From NCBI GenBank assembly GCA_902806595.1, contig CADCXC010000009.1, forward strand, positions 1,178,001 to 1,242,000: DNA of 64,000 nt, written 5' to 3'. The translations under genes and the position numbers were made by a program. The notes below the pieces were generated by a model, which saw nothing but the letters and a program-made list of their open reading frames with translations, was not told the origin of the DNA and did no database searches. The number at the start of each line of letters is the position of its first letter. Position 1 is the first letter of the stretch. This document shows positions 35,720-48,893 of this stretch, in pieces. This DNA is from Pyrenopolyporus hunteri (lineage: Eukaryota; Ascomycota; Sordariomycetes; Xylariales; Hypoxylaceae).

Positions 35720-37717
35720 TCAAAGGCGTATATAGCATTGCATAGCTCGGGAAAATAAGGAGGCATATATGATTTTTTCCTAGCGCTTCTACGATTCATT
35801 CTCATCTCGAATAATTCGAAAGGTGTAGTTCCGGCGGCATAATACCATATCCCATCGCTTATAGAGAAAGGAGTCGAGGCCCAGGAGGGATCCAAGATAC
35901 TGAAATCTACCTAACTATTCGTTATTATCCGCATTTATCTTGATCCTTGTATCCCCCTACTGGCCCGTCTCTCTCTTCTCAGCTCGCCCGTTTACCCATA
36001 CCGTCCTTCGCCTTCACAACTTTCGCTCCTCATGCACATATTATCTTCCTACGTTCAGGAGCCTCACACCCACCCATTTTTGGGCTCCTGTTCTGTTCAT
36101 ACATTCTGATACGCAGTTGGTTGGTAGTCTGGATCGCGATCCGGTTCAGACATGGCTGGTTGCCCTGGTCTAGACGGTACGCGCGTATTGTCTCAGATCT
36201 AAGACAACGTCACCGGACAACTCCAATGAGACACAAATACTCTCCCCCGCCATCCCGACTGCTCCACCACAACCGTTACGGGGGTTAAACGCCGCTATAA
36301 ACTCAAATTACACATTCCAGTCGTTCCTGTGGAAAGAGAAGGAGAGCGGAAGGTGAATAATATGAGGTGAGGTAGGGCTAAGGAAGGAGAGCCATACCGA
36401 GTTTCAAACAAATTCATTCGCATTCTAACAAGCAAGCAAAGCATGGGCAAGCAAGCTAGCATACCATACAATACCATACCTCATCTGCAAAGCGTCGGTG
36501 TTAGGACCTCGGGCTACATTTGTCAGAATCAAATCAAATCTTAACATTGGATCTCTTGTCTTGCATCTACATACATACATACCTACCTAAATGAACCTGA
36601 CCTAGCCTAACCTACTATTGACTCATTCCAACTACTACATGTGATCTTTGACATCTATATATTATGCGCGTGTCCAAATAGGAAACACATAGGTACCTAC
36701 CTACCTAGGTATGCATAGGGTACAGGGCCTAGAGATAACGTTGAAAATCATCATATCTAGCAGTCTTGCTTTAGGAACGCGCGTGAGATCCAGACATAAG
36801 TCTCGTGCCCATCTATCTATCCTATTCCTACTTTACCGACGTATTATTTTCCATAGCGGCTACATAGCAACAAATAGCCTCGCAAACTTATTAACCCGTC
36901 GACTGACTGAGTAACCGACTAACCTACCATGTGACATCTGTCCAATGCAGTAGACCAGGAACAAGCGACGCAAGGGAGGTTGCAAATGACCCGTCTATCG
37001 TGTCCCCGTCCCCGTAGTCGGTATAAGCCAAGACCCCAAGATAAGGGGTGAACCCTGCGAGACATGCATGCAGTACCTTTTCCATCGAACTACCGGGGGA
37101 ACTTGTTACTAAACGGGTAGAGCTATCGAGGAGAGCTATCGAGTATTACAATCGATTATATCATATCGCACCCCACCATAGAACGAGTAAAATCAACTAA
37201 TAGACTAGAATCTGTTCCCAAAACCAGGAACCGACGAAAGGAAAGAGAATAATAAGGGGCCGATCAGGTATTCGATTTACCCCTACGCTAATACAACGCT
37301 AAACTATCTAATATTCCGGACTCTCGGAGTTGTTCCTGTTTTCTGTGTTCCATCTTCGCTCTTCGTTTCGTGTTCCCGGAACCCAAAGTTCGCCGCTTGC
37401 TCGTATCGACCGGTCCCGAGAAACCTAACGGGGCTATCATCATCGTATCCACGTACATACAAAGTTCTATCTGCCTCAGTCCCCCGAACTCTATACTCAG
37501 GTAGGTAAGTATGTAGCACAATACAATTTGTGTACATTATGCACAGATAGATAGACGACCCTAGGCTGGACGAAGCCATCGCACCACCATACGTGGGGTA
37601 ACTCGGAGGTCTGGGAAGACCAACTACCCACCTATCCAGTGCGTCCCCACCAGCACATCATAGATCTAGAGATCCACGACGATCACCGTATACTAGCCAA
37701 CTGTCCATCACCCACAA
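35720..37717. other. Intergenic stretch at the accessory/core boundary
   Basis: No gene recognised. It holds a TAGGTACCTACCTACCTAGGTATG-type palindrome at 36691-36712 and runs of CATA and CAAG short repeats near 36430-36480 and 36570-36590. Genes to the left are accessory and those to the right are conserved housekeeping genes. Confidence 0.45.
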
Positions 37718-40462
37718 TCAAGGCAGCAACTCAAACACGCCGCTCACGCCCTCGAACTCCGAGATGTGGCCCGCCAAGCTCTTGGCGTCGCCAAAATACC
37801 GGATGCGATAGCGGCCGGGCTCGGCCCACGGGTCCGCCGTCTCCCAGGTAATCTGGACCTCGCTGGTGCCGAGGAGCTCGCTCGTGCGGCGCCAGCGGAA
37901 GACGAGGTGCCAGTCGCTGTCGTCGCGCACGGCTTTCCACTGCCCGACATCCTGATCCCGAACCTCACTATCACCGCCAGATATCCCGGACGCAGAGACT
38001 GTTGGGGGCCTATGAGCGGATGGTGGCGGTGGTGTGACGAACTTTTCGACGATGGCGTAGCTCCGCTCGAGCCTGAGGTTATTCCTGGGATTAGCGCCGA
38101 CGAACGTGGCAGTTACGCGCGCGCCCTTTTGGTACTTTTCTTCGACGTCCTGCTTGACCTGGCCGAATTTCTTGAAGAACGGGGGCGAATCGTGGATGAC
38201 TTGGGGGATGAAGCTAAGACTGCGGTTGCTGTTATCTGGCGGCTCCGGCCCCCTGGGCGGGCGGCTGCTAGCCGACGAGCTGAGGGACGGAATCCAGGAC
38301 AGGGTGACGTTGATGTAAGCTGCAAGGGTGTGCGGCCCATACAGTGTGCTCGCGCCTTCGTATCGTTGAATCCTGTTTTCACTCGGTGTAAGTGTTATGT
38401 ACTTATTGTCATTGACTCTCGAGCCGCCATACGCTAAAGTTAAACTGGGGGGAAAGGGGATAGTAGATCCACAAGGGGTAGAACCTCTTGATCTGTGATA
38501 GAAATATGACGATAATACTTCATGGTGAAAATAAGGGTGTGGATTAATACGGGAAACAGGAAAAATGTAGAGTGTAGTGAATGCCCACATGCAAACCGCC
38601 GAACAGAAAGGATCATATCTTACCCGTATTCTTCTTCCGTAGTGATATAATGCGTGTAGCTATTCGCAGGACCGCCAAGGACAACAACAGGAGGCGTTGA
38701 TTGGGACTCGTCCGCGAACAGCGTCGTTATCTCGTCACGGACGGCGTTCCGCCAACGCCGACCAGCCATGGTTGACGCCTCGCCCGGACTCACAACGATC
38801 ACAAGCTGGCCGACGCGGAGAACTTGCACATCAACCACATTCGGAGTCCACTGATACGGGCTATACACCTCACCGACATCGAGCAGGATGGGCTTGGGGG
38901 CGTGGCATGCAATCTGCTCCTCCGAAGGCTTCTTGAGAATACTGCCAACCACGCCCCATACCGGCGAAGTGTTAGAAGCATTGCTATCATGTTGAGTGAA
39001 GTCGAAAGCGCCGGGTCCGTCAGAGGTGCCAGCCGCGAAAGAATAACCCAACGCGGCAGGGCACGTCCTAACCTCCGTTCCATTGGGTAGTTGAAACTGG
39101 TGATTAGACATGTTGTGAAAGGTGTGGAAAGACTTCACCCAGCCTCCACGAACTGGAACTGGTGTCTGGTTGAGGCGCTCGTAGAGTTTTCTTGCGGGTT
39201 CGAATTGGCGCTTGCCGATCTCAAAGCATGAAGATGTCCCTTCATCATTTTCCCTGAAAAGGGGTCCCCGAGCATGACACTGCTGGGACCTGCCATCGCT
39301 GCAAGTGCTATTCTCAAAACTGCACATCTGCCCTGAGCCGTCCTCACACCACGCTCCAAGGACATTGGGACTTGTGTCGCCGACATTTGCTTGGGAGAAG
39401 CCGGCAACAAAACCCTCGGCCGCAGTTTCGTCCTCTAGAGCACTCTTTTCAAATAAATAAGCCGCCACACCTTTATTATCACCGGATATCAGAGTGTTGT
39501 TCCCAAGCACCGAGGTGCCGTGAGTCGCAAACCAGGTGAGAACACCAATATTTTTACCGTCTGAAGATCGCTGGAATTTAAGCAAGGTCAAGTCCTTGTC
39601 TACGGATCCGTCATCTTCAGAGCTGATATTATACCTCGCACGTTCTTCCTCCGGATTTGCGAGATACGCGTAAAGACTCCTGTTGATATTGGCCCCGAAG
39701 ACCTTCGTAGACCCGATGCTAAGACGTCCCGGCGCGAGGCTTTCGTGCGCACGGCGAATGGATAGAAGGGCGCCGTCGACGATGGCCCGATAGCTCTGCT
39801 GGTCGAAGCCTTTGCTCGTGATCTGAGGCAGGAGATAATTGAGCCAAGCGCCGGGGCCCGAATGCGAATGAGTCCCCGTCACGGCCAGATTATGATGACC
39901 GTAGTTCTCGTACCCAGCTCCAAGCTCCTGTAAACCTGACAAAATACCATATCGGACAGCTGTATCGCCGGACTGCGTGTCTAGAACGAGGTAAACGAAC
40001 CTGTCGGACGGGTTGGCGGGGTCGGCTACGATGAATGCTCGGGAGTAGAGACGTTGTCGCAAGCCAGTTCCGATCTGATGCGGATCCGCGTATCCCATTA
40101 AGTTGATCTCGACGCAAGGACTGCCCCGGTAAAATATGAGTCTATATCCAAAGCTAGCTTTCCAATTGTATAGGGGCTTACCCAGTAATATCAGCCTTTC
40201 CCACTCCAATGAGGTACTCATCTGCATCTCCACGTTGCGGTGGCGTCTTCCAGCCACCTCCTAAACTAAACGACCATAGCTTGATATTCTGTAGAAGGCC
40301 AGTCGGCAAGGTAGTCGCAAGCAATAGTAATATCGGTATTAGGAGCAAAATTACGGCTAACGTAGAAATTCGACTGCGCCGAGAAGTGATGGCGCGCTGC
40401 CGTTGCAATCCGGGAAGTGTCGGGGAATCTCCGTCTTTCTCATCTTCTAGGGTCCGAGGCAT
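37718..40462 (-). CDS. Neutral ceramidase
   Basis: Hydrolyses ceramide to sphingoid base and fatty acid in sphingolipid turnover. The model is 810 aa in three exons: 40182-40462, 38624-40120 and 37718-38372 (minus strand); introns are 61 and 251 bp. An N-terminal signal anchor (about residues 33-53, a run of I/L/V) after an Arg-rich cytoplasmic tail suggests a type II membrane or secreted form facing the lumen. The enzyme proper begins at IGVGKADITG (about 85-94). Zinc ligands are visible in TGTHSHSGPG (H178, H180) and FATHGTS (H294), and the catalytic serine is in NVGDTSPN (S344). The C-terminal exon carries the immunoglobulin-like tail domain of the family. Length fits fungal ceramidases. 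It is divergent from the SPF27 gene across a 785-bp spacer. Confidence 0.93.
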
Positions 40463-41247
40463 CTTGGCTATCGCATCCCCTACTTACACAGCCGGATCTT
40501 AAATAGTTAAAATCTTATTCTTTGAACACGATGGGTAGTACCTAGAATATCTAGTCAGGATAGGCTGGCCAAATACGGGTGGGCGAGTCATTCAACACAG
40601 TACCCCTAGCAGATCTACCGATGGTTCCGCGGATAGAGCTAAATGCTATAACGGGTCCATTCCTAAGTTATGATCTTCGAACCCTCCGACTTATACGATT
40701 CGTAGCTGGTTTAATGCGCTGTTTGTTACTCATATGAAAAAGCCAGGGAAGCTAGCGATATCCCCGTTATAATTCAAGGCAAGTTAAAGTGATGATGTCT
40801 CTGAGAGTTCTTTGAAACCGATCGCGCAGGTGCAACATCAAACGAAATCCTACCTGCGACACGGATACGTCATTAGCAGCCCAGCCCCTTGCCGCGACGC
40901 CCCACTTCGACAATTTAGGTCCATTGTGACGCTTCTACCTGCCGGTTCCCGACCAGATACTTCTCCGTGCCCCTGGATTTGCTCAATTACCATAGTACCA
41001 TAGTACCATAGTACCATAGTACAATACATAACATTGACAGCTGTCGCCACTTGTGGTCCCTAAGTAATCTGCTCCCAGACCTCGATAGCGATAGCGATAA
41101 CGATATCAAGACGGGAATTCCCATCGCGAATCATCCATCCTCGCGTTCACATACCACTTAATCCGTACTCGCGGATCATTCAATTGGCGACGAACGCATT
41201 AGCCGTCCAGACGTCCGCCCAAACCACTAAAGCGCGAGATAGCCAAA
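40463..41247. promoter_or_regulatory. Divergent spacer between ceramidase and SPF27
   Basis: The 785-base region separates two divergently transcribed genes and must contain both promoters. An eight-base tandem repeat at 40989-41022 lies within it. No specific factor site can be assigned. Confidence 0.5.
40989..41022 (+). repeat. ACCATAGT tandem repeat, four copies
   Basis: Four perfect copies of the octamer ACCATAGT plus two further bases, 226 bases upstream of the SPF27 start. Confidence 0.95.
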
Positions 41248-41924
41248 ATGTCGTCCATACGAACGACGGTCCACGAATCCCTGCCTTGTAAGCTCACCCT
41301 TCCCTCTCCACACCACACTATACCATCGCCAGCTAACCCAAACCGCCCCTAGACGTCGACCCAGAACCCACGCCCGCCGAGCGCGCCGCCGCAGAATCGC
41401 TGATCGCCGCCGAACTCCAATCCAGCTCGCCGGAGCACCCGCCGACCCTGCCCCCCCTGCGCGAACCCTCCTTCAGCGCAGCCATCACACGCGAGCTCGA
41501 GCGGGTCAGCAAAAAGGAGCCTCTGCAGGGCATCGACCTGTCGCGGTACGAGGCCTTCGACGCCACGCCGCCCAGCAGCCCGTCGGACCTGCAAGCGGCG
41601 CTCTCCCGGGCCTACGCGGCCGCGACGTACCTGTCGGGGCGGCGGGCGCACCTGCAGCTGCTCGACAGCTACGGCAAGAACGCGTGGCTCGTCGGCAACT
41701 GGGAGACGGAGGGGGAGCTGCGGATGCTGGAGCGGGAGCTCGAGGGCGTGAGGAAGGAGATCGACGTGGTGAACATACAGCGCCGGCGGCTGCAGGACGA
41801 GGTTGGCGGGGAGCTGAAGGGGCTGGATGAGGCGTGGAGGAGGGGCGTGGGGCGGGTGCTGGAGACGGAGGTGGCGACGGAGGGGTTGAGGAGGGAGGTT
41901 CTTGAGAGGCAGAGGGCGGCGTAG
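41248..41924 (+). CDS. cwf7: Pre-mRNA splicing factor SPF27 (BCAS2/cwf7)
   Basis: Component of the Prp19 (NineTeen) complex of the spliceosome, nuclear. Two exons, 41248-41287 and 41353-41924, with a 65-base intron, give 203 aa. The family signature is present: an N-terminal motif around LPYVDPEPTPAERAAAESLI, then DLSRYEAF and an acidic-basic coiled-coil C-terminal half with NAWLVGNWETEGELRMLE and NIQRRRLQDEVGGELKGLDE. The length matches fungal SPF27 proteins (about 200-220 aa). Codon use is very GC-rich, which creates a long spurious frame on the opposite strand. It converges on the PKA regulatory subunit gene with about 400 bases between the stop codons. Confidence 0.92.
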
Positions 41925-42320
41925 TGAGGGTGAAGGGGGTTTAATACTGGTATGTGTGGTGATGATGGTGACTACGGCCTTGAAGGATGAATGGGCAGTC
42001 TCGAGCACGACGACAGCAGGCTACTAGAAGACGACACCAAAAAAAGAAGAGCATGTGGAGGCATAACGATATACTCATTATAGCCGTGGAATGAGCCAGG
42101 TTCTGTATGAGGTAGCTCCAGACTAGGTGATAACGCCTCTACTACGGTATCAATAACTATCATAATTCCTATTCGATACGGGAAAACGAGGGTAATTCCG
42201 AGAACGCCTCCTCCAAAAGAAAATGAATGCTGCCGTCCGTCGTCTAAACTACCTCCGGCCCAGGAGTATCATGTATCTAATCCTCACCTCGCGCCTCTCT
42301 ACTTAGAAATGGGTTGTCAA

Positions 42321-43737
42321 TTAAAAAGTGGCGTGTAGGGGGTCGACATCCTCGACTCCTGACTTCACACCTACGTACTTAGTTCTCCTCATGATACCCT
42401 CGACGGGGCCAAGCAGTCTCTGGAAAGCGTTCTTGCCCAGCGTCGCCACCTTTACTTCGGTAGCGCTGATAACATCCGCCGCGCGGGGCTTGTCGTCTAG
42501 GAGCGCGAGCTCGCCGAAGAAATCGCCCTTCTTGTAATGCTTCACCGACTGCGATCCGCCGTCGATGAAAACGTCTGCCTCGCCATCTTCCAAGAGGAAG
42601 AAAGAATCCCCGATATCCCCTTGCCTGATAATCTTGTAGCCTGGCGGGAACTTCTTTGTCTCTAGCGCGTCGGCGATCTTGGACCTTTCGTAGGGCGTAA
42701 GAGAAGATAGGAGCGGCACCTCTTCCAAAAAGCTTTCGTATAATCGCCTCCGCGCGAACGTGGATTCCATGAGGATTCGACGGAATGTGACGCGGTCGAG
42801 CGCCCATAATGTGCAGCCGGGCTCGGCAGAAATGACGGTGGCGGCCCTCGGAGCATTATACATCAAAGCGAGTTCGCCAAACGAACCCCCAGCTTGTATA
42901 GTGCCGACTCGCTGGCCCATGCCATCCGGACCAGGCTGGAGGGAGCCCGCTGAGTTGACGTATACGTCGAAAGAGCCTTTCTCAACGATATAAAAGTAGT
43001 CGCCCGCATCGCCCTGAGTGATAACCTACAACGATGTTAGATTGAAAACGCATAGAGGCAGAAGCGGCGACGCATACTTTGATATCTCTAGCCGGAATTG
43101 GCTTTTCTTGTAGCGCGCCCAAGATCTGTGCGTTTTGTTCATCGTCTAGATGATTGAACAAGAAGTTCCCTTGCATGGCTATCTTCAGTCTCTCTAACTG
43201 CTCCGCAGTTTTAGGATACGATGGAGGGGTCCAGTTATCGTTAACATCGGCTACCGGTTTGAGCGATTCAGCGGAAACCGAGGTGCGACGACCGAAGTTA
43301 TATTGGGCTGGATAACTATCGGGGTTCGGCGGTGTTCTAAAAGCAGATGGAGGTCCATCCATGGGTCCGTCAAGGCTGAAAGGACCACGAAACATAGCGG
43401 CAGGTGGATTGGAGAAACCGAAGGACGGGGTTGTGGGAGAAGTGATCGTGTCGTTCTCGTCTTCCTCAGTAACATTTAGTAGACCTCCAGGTAACCCATT
43501 TCCAGCCTCGGCTCTAGACCCATCAGTTCCAAATGGGTTAGAGTTCGCCGCAAAGGGGCTCGTGAATGCAGTTCCCGACATGGTGCTGGTTCTATAGGCT
43601 AGGTAGGAAGCGCGTTCGTCGGCGAGACGACGTAGGAAATAATCGGAACAGAACTGTAGGATGTCGGACGGATTCTTCAGGCGGACTTGGTTTTCGAGAG
43701 CTTCTATTTCCTTTTGGTAAGCAGCAGGAAGGGACAT
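42321..43737 (-). CDS. pkaR: cAMP-dependent protein kinase regulatory subunit
   Basis: Binds and inhibits the PKA catalytic subunit until cAMP is bound; cytosolic and nuclear signalling in growth and development. Two exons, 43078-43737 and 42321-43025 (minus strand), one 52-base intron, 454 aa. Residues about 5-43 are the dimerisation/docking helix pair. The inhibitory site GRRTSVSAES (RRTSVS at 150-155) has a phosphorylatable serine, as in type II subunits. Two cyclic-nucleotide-binding domains follow (about 190-310 and 320-440), each with the phosphate-binding cassette: GSFGELALMYNAPRAATV and GDFFGELALLDDKPRAADV, with the conserved Glu and Arg. The start at 43737 was chosen because the MSLPAAYQKEIEAL beginning is typical; an in-frame Met 22 codons upstream is less likely. 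Confidence 0.95.
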
Positions 43738-46700
43738 GATGTATAAGGCGACGCGAGCGGAATTAAGATAATCAATAGATAGGTAGGTAGTTTTTAAATT
43801 CAAGAAATGAGCAACGCGGTTGAGAGGATAGGCAGATTGAATCCGAGAGAAGACACTAGGGCTATACTGGAAAAGAACAAGGCCTTGATTGCATTATTAC
43901 CTTAGGAGACGATCCTAGGAGATATGCATGCAAGATGAGTCTTGCTGCCTGTCAACTTTCGCTTCTAGAAATTCGATTTGCTACCTAGCACATCCAGCTC
44001 GGATCAGCCGATAGCTCGCCTTACGGGCGCCTGGGAGATGACTGGGTGCTTAGGAAGAGCTGATGGTAGTAGGTGCAACACGAAAGGAGGCTATGCCCTG
44101 AAATGCGGCCAAAGGGTAAAACGGGGAATATTGCAGGCCTTGCGTAAGCATGCGATGGTCCGGACGGTCGATGATAGGTTGGAAGAGGGAGATGAACTCG
44201 AAAGGGTAGGTATATTGGCATTAAAAGGGGGAGGACAATAGCTGAATGAACAAGGGTGGATCTCAGCAAAGTAAAAGGGGATAATGGGAAAAAGGAGGCA
44301 CAGCTATGACTTAGGATGGCATGTATAGATGGGCACGGATGAACGTGTGACAGATAGAGAGACGCAGGTACAGTTTACTTACTACTGACGAGGCACGCGG
44401 TCGACACAGCCGGTTCTTATTCGTGTGTAATTCTTTGGGTCGAGTATCCTGCGTGCTGCCTACGCTGCCTAACGCTTATCAAAGCAGCAGGACAAGCTCC
44501 AGCTCCAGCTCCGAGATGACCAAGTGGGATATCGTGAATAGGAGGCGGAAATGAGGAGGGGTAGAACTGGATTCAATCGGGTCGAACCCCAAACAGAAGC
44601 CGAAAAAGAAAAAGGTAAACAGATACGACGTCTTTTAACGAAGTGGATGTATTAGGCGGAAAGGACGTTTTGATGGTTTATGCTCTTGGTCAAAAGTATC
44701 ATGAGTGATCTGTGGCGAAAAAGAATGACGATTGAGGGGACGAGTTTCTCGGGACTAGGAAAGAAGACGATCACGAATAGCGCTTGGCCCCCCCTTAGCC
44801 CTTGGGAATTTCGGGGGAGTGGGGCAGGCGAAGGCACGATTCCCCAGTTAAAGTTCAGTGAAAGGGCCCTGAAGAGGCCCCAGCTCCTTTTTCCTTGAAG
44901 CTTCTTTACGTTCTTCGCGTCTTCCAGAAGGGCGCACAGGCCGCAAAGACATCCGTGTCCTACTATAGGTACCTGCTTGAATCTGCAGCTTGCCAGCGCA
45001 GCTACGGTATCCAATGCGATGCTATGTACCTGGTATCGCACGGTAATATTACATGTGGTAGGTATCAGCCTAGGTACCAACACTCAGAGACATAAGTACC
45101 TATACGGACATTATAATATATAGGTGGTAGTTGCACCCCTCAACGTTTGAAACTTTACGTATGTACACGACCCTGTGTGAGGTATATACATACAAAGGTA
45201 ACATGAACCTACCAAATGTATTGGACGCAACCGTAGAAGAATAATGTACTACTTCATGATGCAATCCAATTCGACGAACCATTCGGGAAGCAACTCGGCT
45301 TGGAGGTTTACGTGATCCACCTGGGTGACATCGTAGTAACTTTACCTTATCCTACCTAACAAAAATGGAAAAAGAACCTAGCTGGCCGGTTGGTTTAGAT
45401 ACACCCAGGCCCTATCATATTTCTTTAGGGCCAAATGTTCTTTAAAAGGGTTGCGTAGCGCAAACAATGAGGTGCTGTGAAACCCGTTAGGTACCTTAAT
45501 AGGCGCTATACCCTAATAGTCTCCCCAAGCGGAAGAGGGTTTGCTTCTCGCGTCGCTCAAGATCGGCGTTCCTTGCTTCTTCTGGAAACGCTCGATTGGC
45601 CCGAGCTCCCCATAGAGAGTCTCCCGTACATGTAACTTATCAGCTAAAAGTCGTCAACCGGGCAGAACGGGGGGTAACGAGATATCGGACAAGGTGCTTA
45701 TTCTCACTGCGCTGACTCGAAAGACCGCAATCCATTGCCTATATTGATTTTCCTTTTATGTAAGCTGGCTTGCTTTTAGCGACGGCCTAACATGATAACC
45801 TCACCGCTTATTCTTCTTTCTTTTTTTTTCCCTCTTCTAACGACTTTCTTAGCCAAGGCTAGCCGACATGTACTACAACGTGCGTCATTCCATAGAGCCT
45901 TGGAATGAATTACAGCCGGTTGGTCAGCAAAGATAAACCGAGTCATTACCGACACTCAACATTTTAGCAACTCGGCCGGTGACGAATATAAGTGTATATA
46001 TAGGTACCTAGGTAGACAAGGTATGGTTGAGTGTTAACCTACCTCACATATGTAGGTAGGTACGCTGTCGGTAAGATACAATACATTCAGTGGTTTCTAA
46101 ACCGGTTTCCACGTATGACAAAAATAGACGGCCTATAAAATAGTATGTGGTTGAATCGCTTGCATTCTTTACGCTGCCGTCTCACCTAAGAATTCGTTCT
46201 TAGCGAGCCTCACGTAAGCCTTCTATCCTACTTCTCCCGCTTCTCATATTCTTCATGATGTTTCATCAATGTCATCTAAGGTCGACGTTACGTGAATTAT
46301 ACACTACGAAGCTGCCAGTCTAGATGCTCGGGCTGGCAGACATACGTACGCGGCTGGGCCTTCGTAACATGTTACTTCGCCAGTGAAAGCGCATAATACT
46401 TATTTAGATCTTATTACATGTAGGCCCAAACAGTTACAAGGCTTAGATGATCTATCATCTGAACCTTATATAAGACAGTTGTTTCTCGGTGTAACTCGCT
46501 GGCTACATGTAGGTCCCTAGACGTTCCCCACGCTCACTACCTAGGTACATAAGATACGTAGATTTTAGGACTCTACCGTCCAGTTCGTGGTTGGGTGCAT
46601 GTTTCGTTTACCCAGGAACTTACCGTTTACCTGCTGAAATGGCCTATGTCACTTGACTCAACGTATTTAAGACGAAAGGATTTATATTAAGGGAACGGGA

Positions 46701-46885
46701 GAGGGATGTATATTCTCTATGATCTGACTTAAAATGGTTCTGCGGCGCTATCTCGAATCGGATATGCTCAACCACCAATACTAAATGCGCTATAACAGGT
46801 ACCTGGTATACCAAATTCCCGACCAGCTTCTCAACACATCTAATGCAAATCGATTAACAACCCCCCCTCGGATATATAAAGGCAC
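43738..46885. other. 3.1-kb intergenic stretch
   Basis: No gene recognised. It includes the upstream region of the PKA regulatory subunit gene, which in fungi often has a long leader. Palindromic motifs occur at about 45068-45080, 46001-46015 and 46539-46552. The largest ORFs (44652-45083 minus) resemble nothing known to me. Confidence 0.45.
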
Positions 46886-48353
46886 TCATGTAGAGGAAGC
46901 CAGCTTCTCTTCTTTGAGTCGTTGTTCCTCCTCTAGTATTTCTCTTTGTCGCTGTGCTTCCTCACCCACGGCCTTTTCGCCCTTCTTCCTCTGCCGCTCC
47001 TCGTAGAGGTCTCTGCTCTTCATGATGCGCTGCACGATACTTCCCGCATTTACGTCCTGGAACTCATGGTTGGAGACCTCCTGGAAGATACCCATCTCCT
47101 TGGGCGCGACGTACGGGTCGTACGACAACGGCATGAACGCGGTGGGTCCGTGGTACACAGCGTCAGGGGTTCCCCACGGAGAGCTCGTGAGGTACGATTT
47201 AGTTGGCGAGAACGGCGCGCCGAAGACGACGGCGTTGACATACTGCGGGAAATAATTAGCCACACTTCATGGGAAGACTCGGAGTTCGGAACAGCTCACT
47301 CTGCACTGGAGCACACATAGACCGCGCTCGTAGATGTTCATGATCGGATAGTTGACCCCTTTCCAGTGGTTGATAACCTCGTCGTCATGAACCCCTGCAA
47401 CAACAAACACCGGGCCGTAATCCTTGCCCTTGCCACGACGTTCGTTGACGGATTGCTCATCATACCAGCCCTCTTTTCTCGCCAGCTCCTCCTCGGTCAA
47501 AACGACTTGGCGCAGGAATTCGATGTGTCCACTAGAAAATAGATCAAAACCGCCATCGACGTAGACTACCCTCTGACCGGGCTTCGGGCCCACCCCCTTA
47601 AGTAATGGGCGAAACGAGCCCTTCTCTTCCGTGGCCTTAATCTTCGCGGCGTTAGAGCCTAACCAAAAGTACACGTCCGCGCCGGGGTTCTTCCCGCTCT
47701 CGTCGGTCGCGTACTGATGAATGCGATTCAACATGGCTGCGCCCTCGGCTTTCCTCTCGGCTTCGGTGCCACTACCTTCCTTCCCGGTGAGCACATTTTC
47801 CAGCGACTTGATAAAGTGCGTTCTGGTGCACAGTAGCATGCGACCGACGAGGTCGGTTGTTGATATGCTCGGGGTGCGCTTGACGACCTTAAAACGGCCA
47901 GCCGCTTTCACAAAGCGGTAGCAGTCCTCGCCGCTGCTATCAGACGTGATATCGTCGCCGTGTACTACGTATTTGCAACCGAAGTGACTTATGAAATCTA
48001 GCTGCGTAACATAGGGAGCGTATGCGACGGACCGTGTGACCCAGCGACAAGCGTCCACGGCGGCGAGTCTTATTCGTTTAACCTCAGGAAATTAGCATAG
48101 CGCCCCTTAAAATAAGATCCGGCAGGAACTATCCGTACCGTTCTCGCAGATTCATGACCGTTGGGCCTTTATTTTCTAGTATGGCCTCGTCGGAGTGTAC
48201 GCCGACGTATAGCTCGGTGCCGAGTTGGCGTGCTTGCAACATAGCGCCAGCATGGCCGTGGTGGAAGAAATCCCAGCACCCATCAACCCAGATTCTATCA
48301 TCTAAAAGTTCTGGGGCCGGCGGTCCGGAGAGGACCTCTTGTTCCGAACTCAT
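46886..48353 (-). CDS. ECT1: Ethanolamine-phosphate cytidylyltransferase
   Basis: Makes CDP-ethanolamine from CTP and phosphoethanolamine, the rate-limiting step of the Kennedy pathway to phosphatidylethanolamine. Three exons, 48139-48353, 47300-48068 and 46886-47242 (minus strand), introns 70 and 57 bases, 446 aa. Two cytidylyltransferase domains are visible: the N-terminal one with WVDGCWDFFHHGHAGAM (HHGH at 31-34) and VHGDDIT, and a second one starting at VYVDGGFDLFSSGHIEFL, where the first His of the HxGH signature is Ser as in other eukaryotic enzymes of this type. The C-terminus is a charged coiled coil (RQRKKGEKAVGEEAQRQR). The first donor is GTACGG, which is unusual; the junction gives the expected NLRERLAAVDACRW. 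Confidence 0.93.
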
Positions 48354-48893
48354 CGTAGAAGGCTCTTATCAACGAAAAGGAGAGTAGGTAGATTATTAGT
48401 TAAGAAAAGAAATTCCGGGTTATGAAGTTGTACAAATTTGGTCATTTAAGTACCCCCCTGGGAGGTAATTTAGGTACCCGTAGAGTTAGGTACTGGGGCG
48501 CCGAATAGGGGGTAATTGAGCTACACCTTAGGCTAGCTAGTGTGCCTAAACCACCACCTAACTGGGTGCTAATCTGATTAATACCAGGTGCCTTTCATTT
48601 CAGGAGCGTTTTAAAACCGTGTAACAATGGTTACCCACGACCCCTCATTCCAACCGCATATCGATAAGAGCTCCGTCGCTAAGCTCCGCGACCCCACTAT
48701 CGCATGCGGCCATCGTCAGTTCGGCAACTATCTAGGCCATCACTTGTCACATTACATATAAAAGCGAGCAAGGGATCAGCGTCCGATGAGTTCATAGATG
48801 TAACTCCTCACATATCTACTTACCCACCTAAACTACTATACTATACTACGAAATCCTATAACGCTATATAACACCTCTTCCAACCCACTCACT
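48354..48893. promoter_or_regulatory. Divergent promoter region ECT1 / PhyH gene
   Basis: A 540-base spacer between two divergent start codons, containing several AGGTA/TACC motifs near 48450-48500 and no ORF of note. Confidence 0.5.

Noticed and set aside
37766..38437. 223-codon plus-strand frame opposite the last ceramidase exon
   Set aside because: No domain, and the minus-strand frame continues the ceramidase in phase.
41349..42008. 219-codon minus-strand frame opposite SPF27
   Set aside because: Leu/Pro/Arg-rich shadow of a GC-rich coding exon; the plus strand carries recognisable SPF27 motifs.
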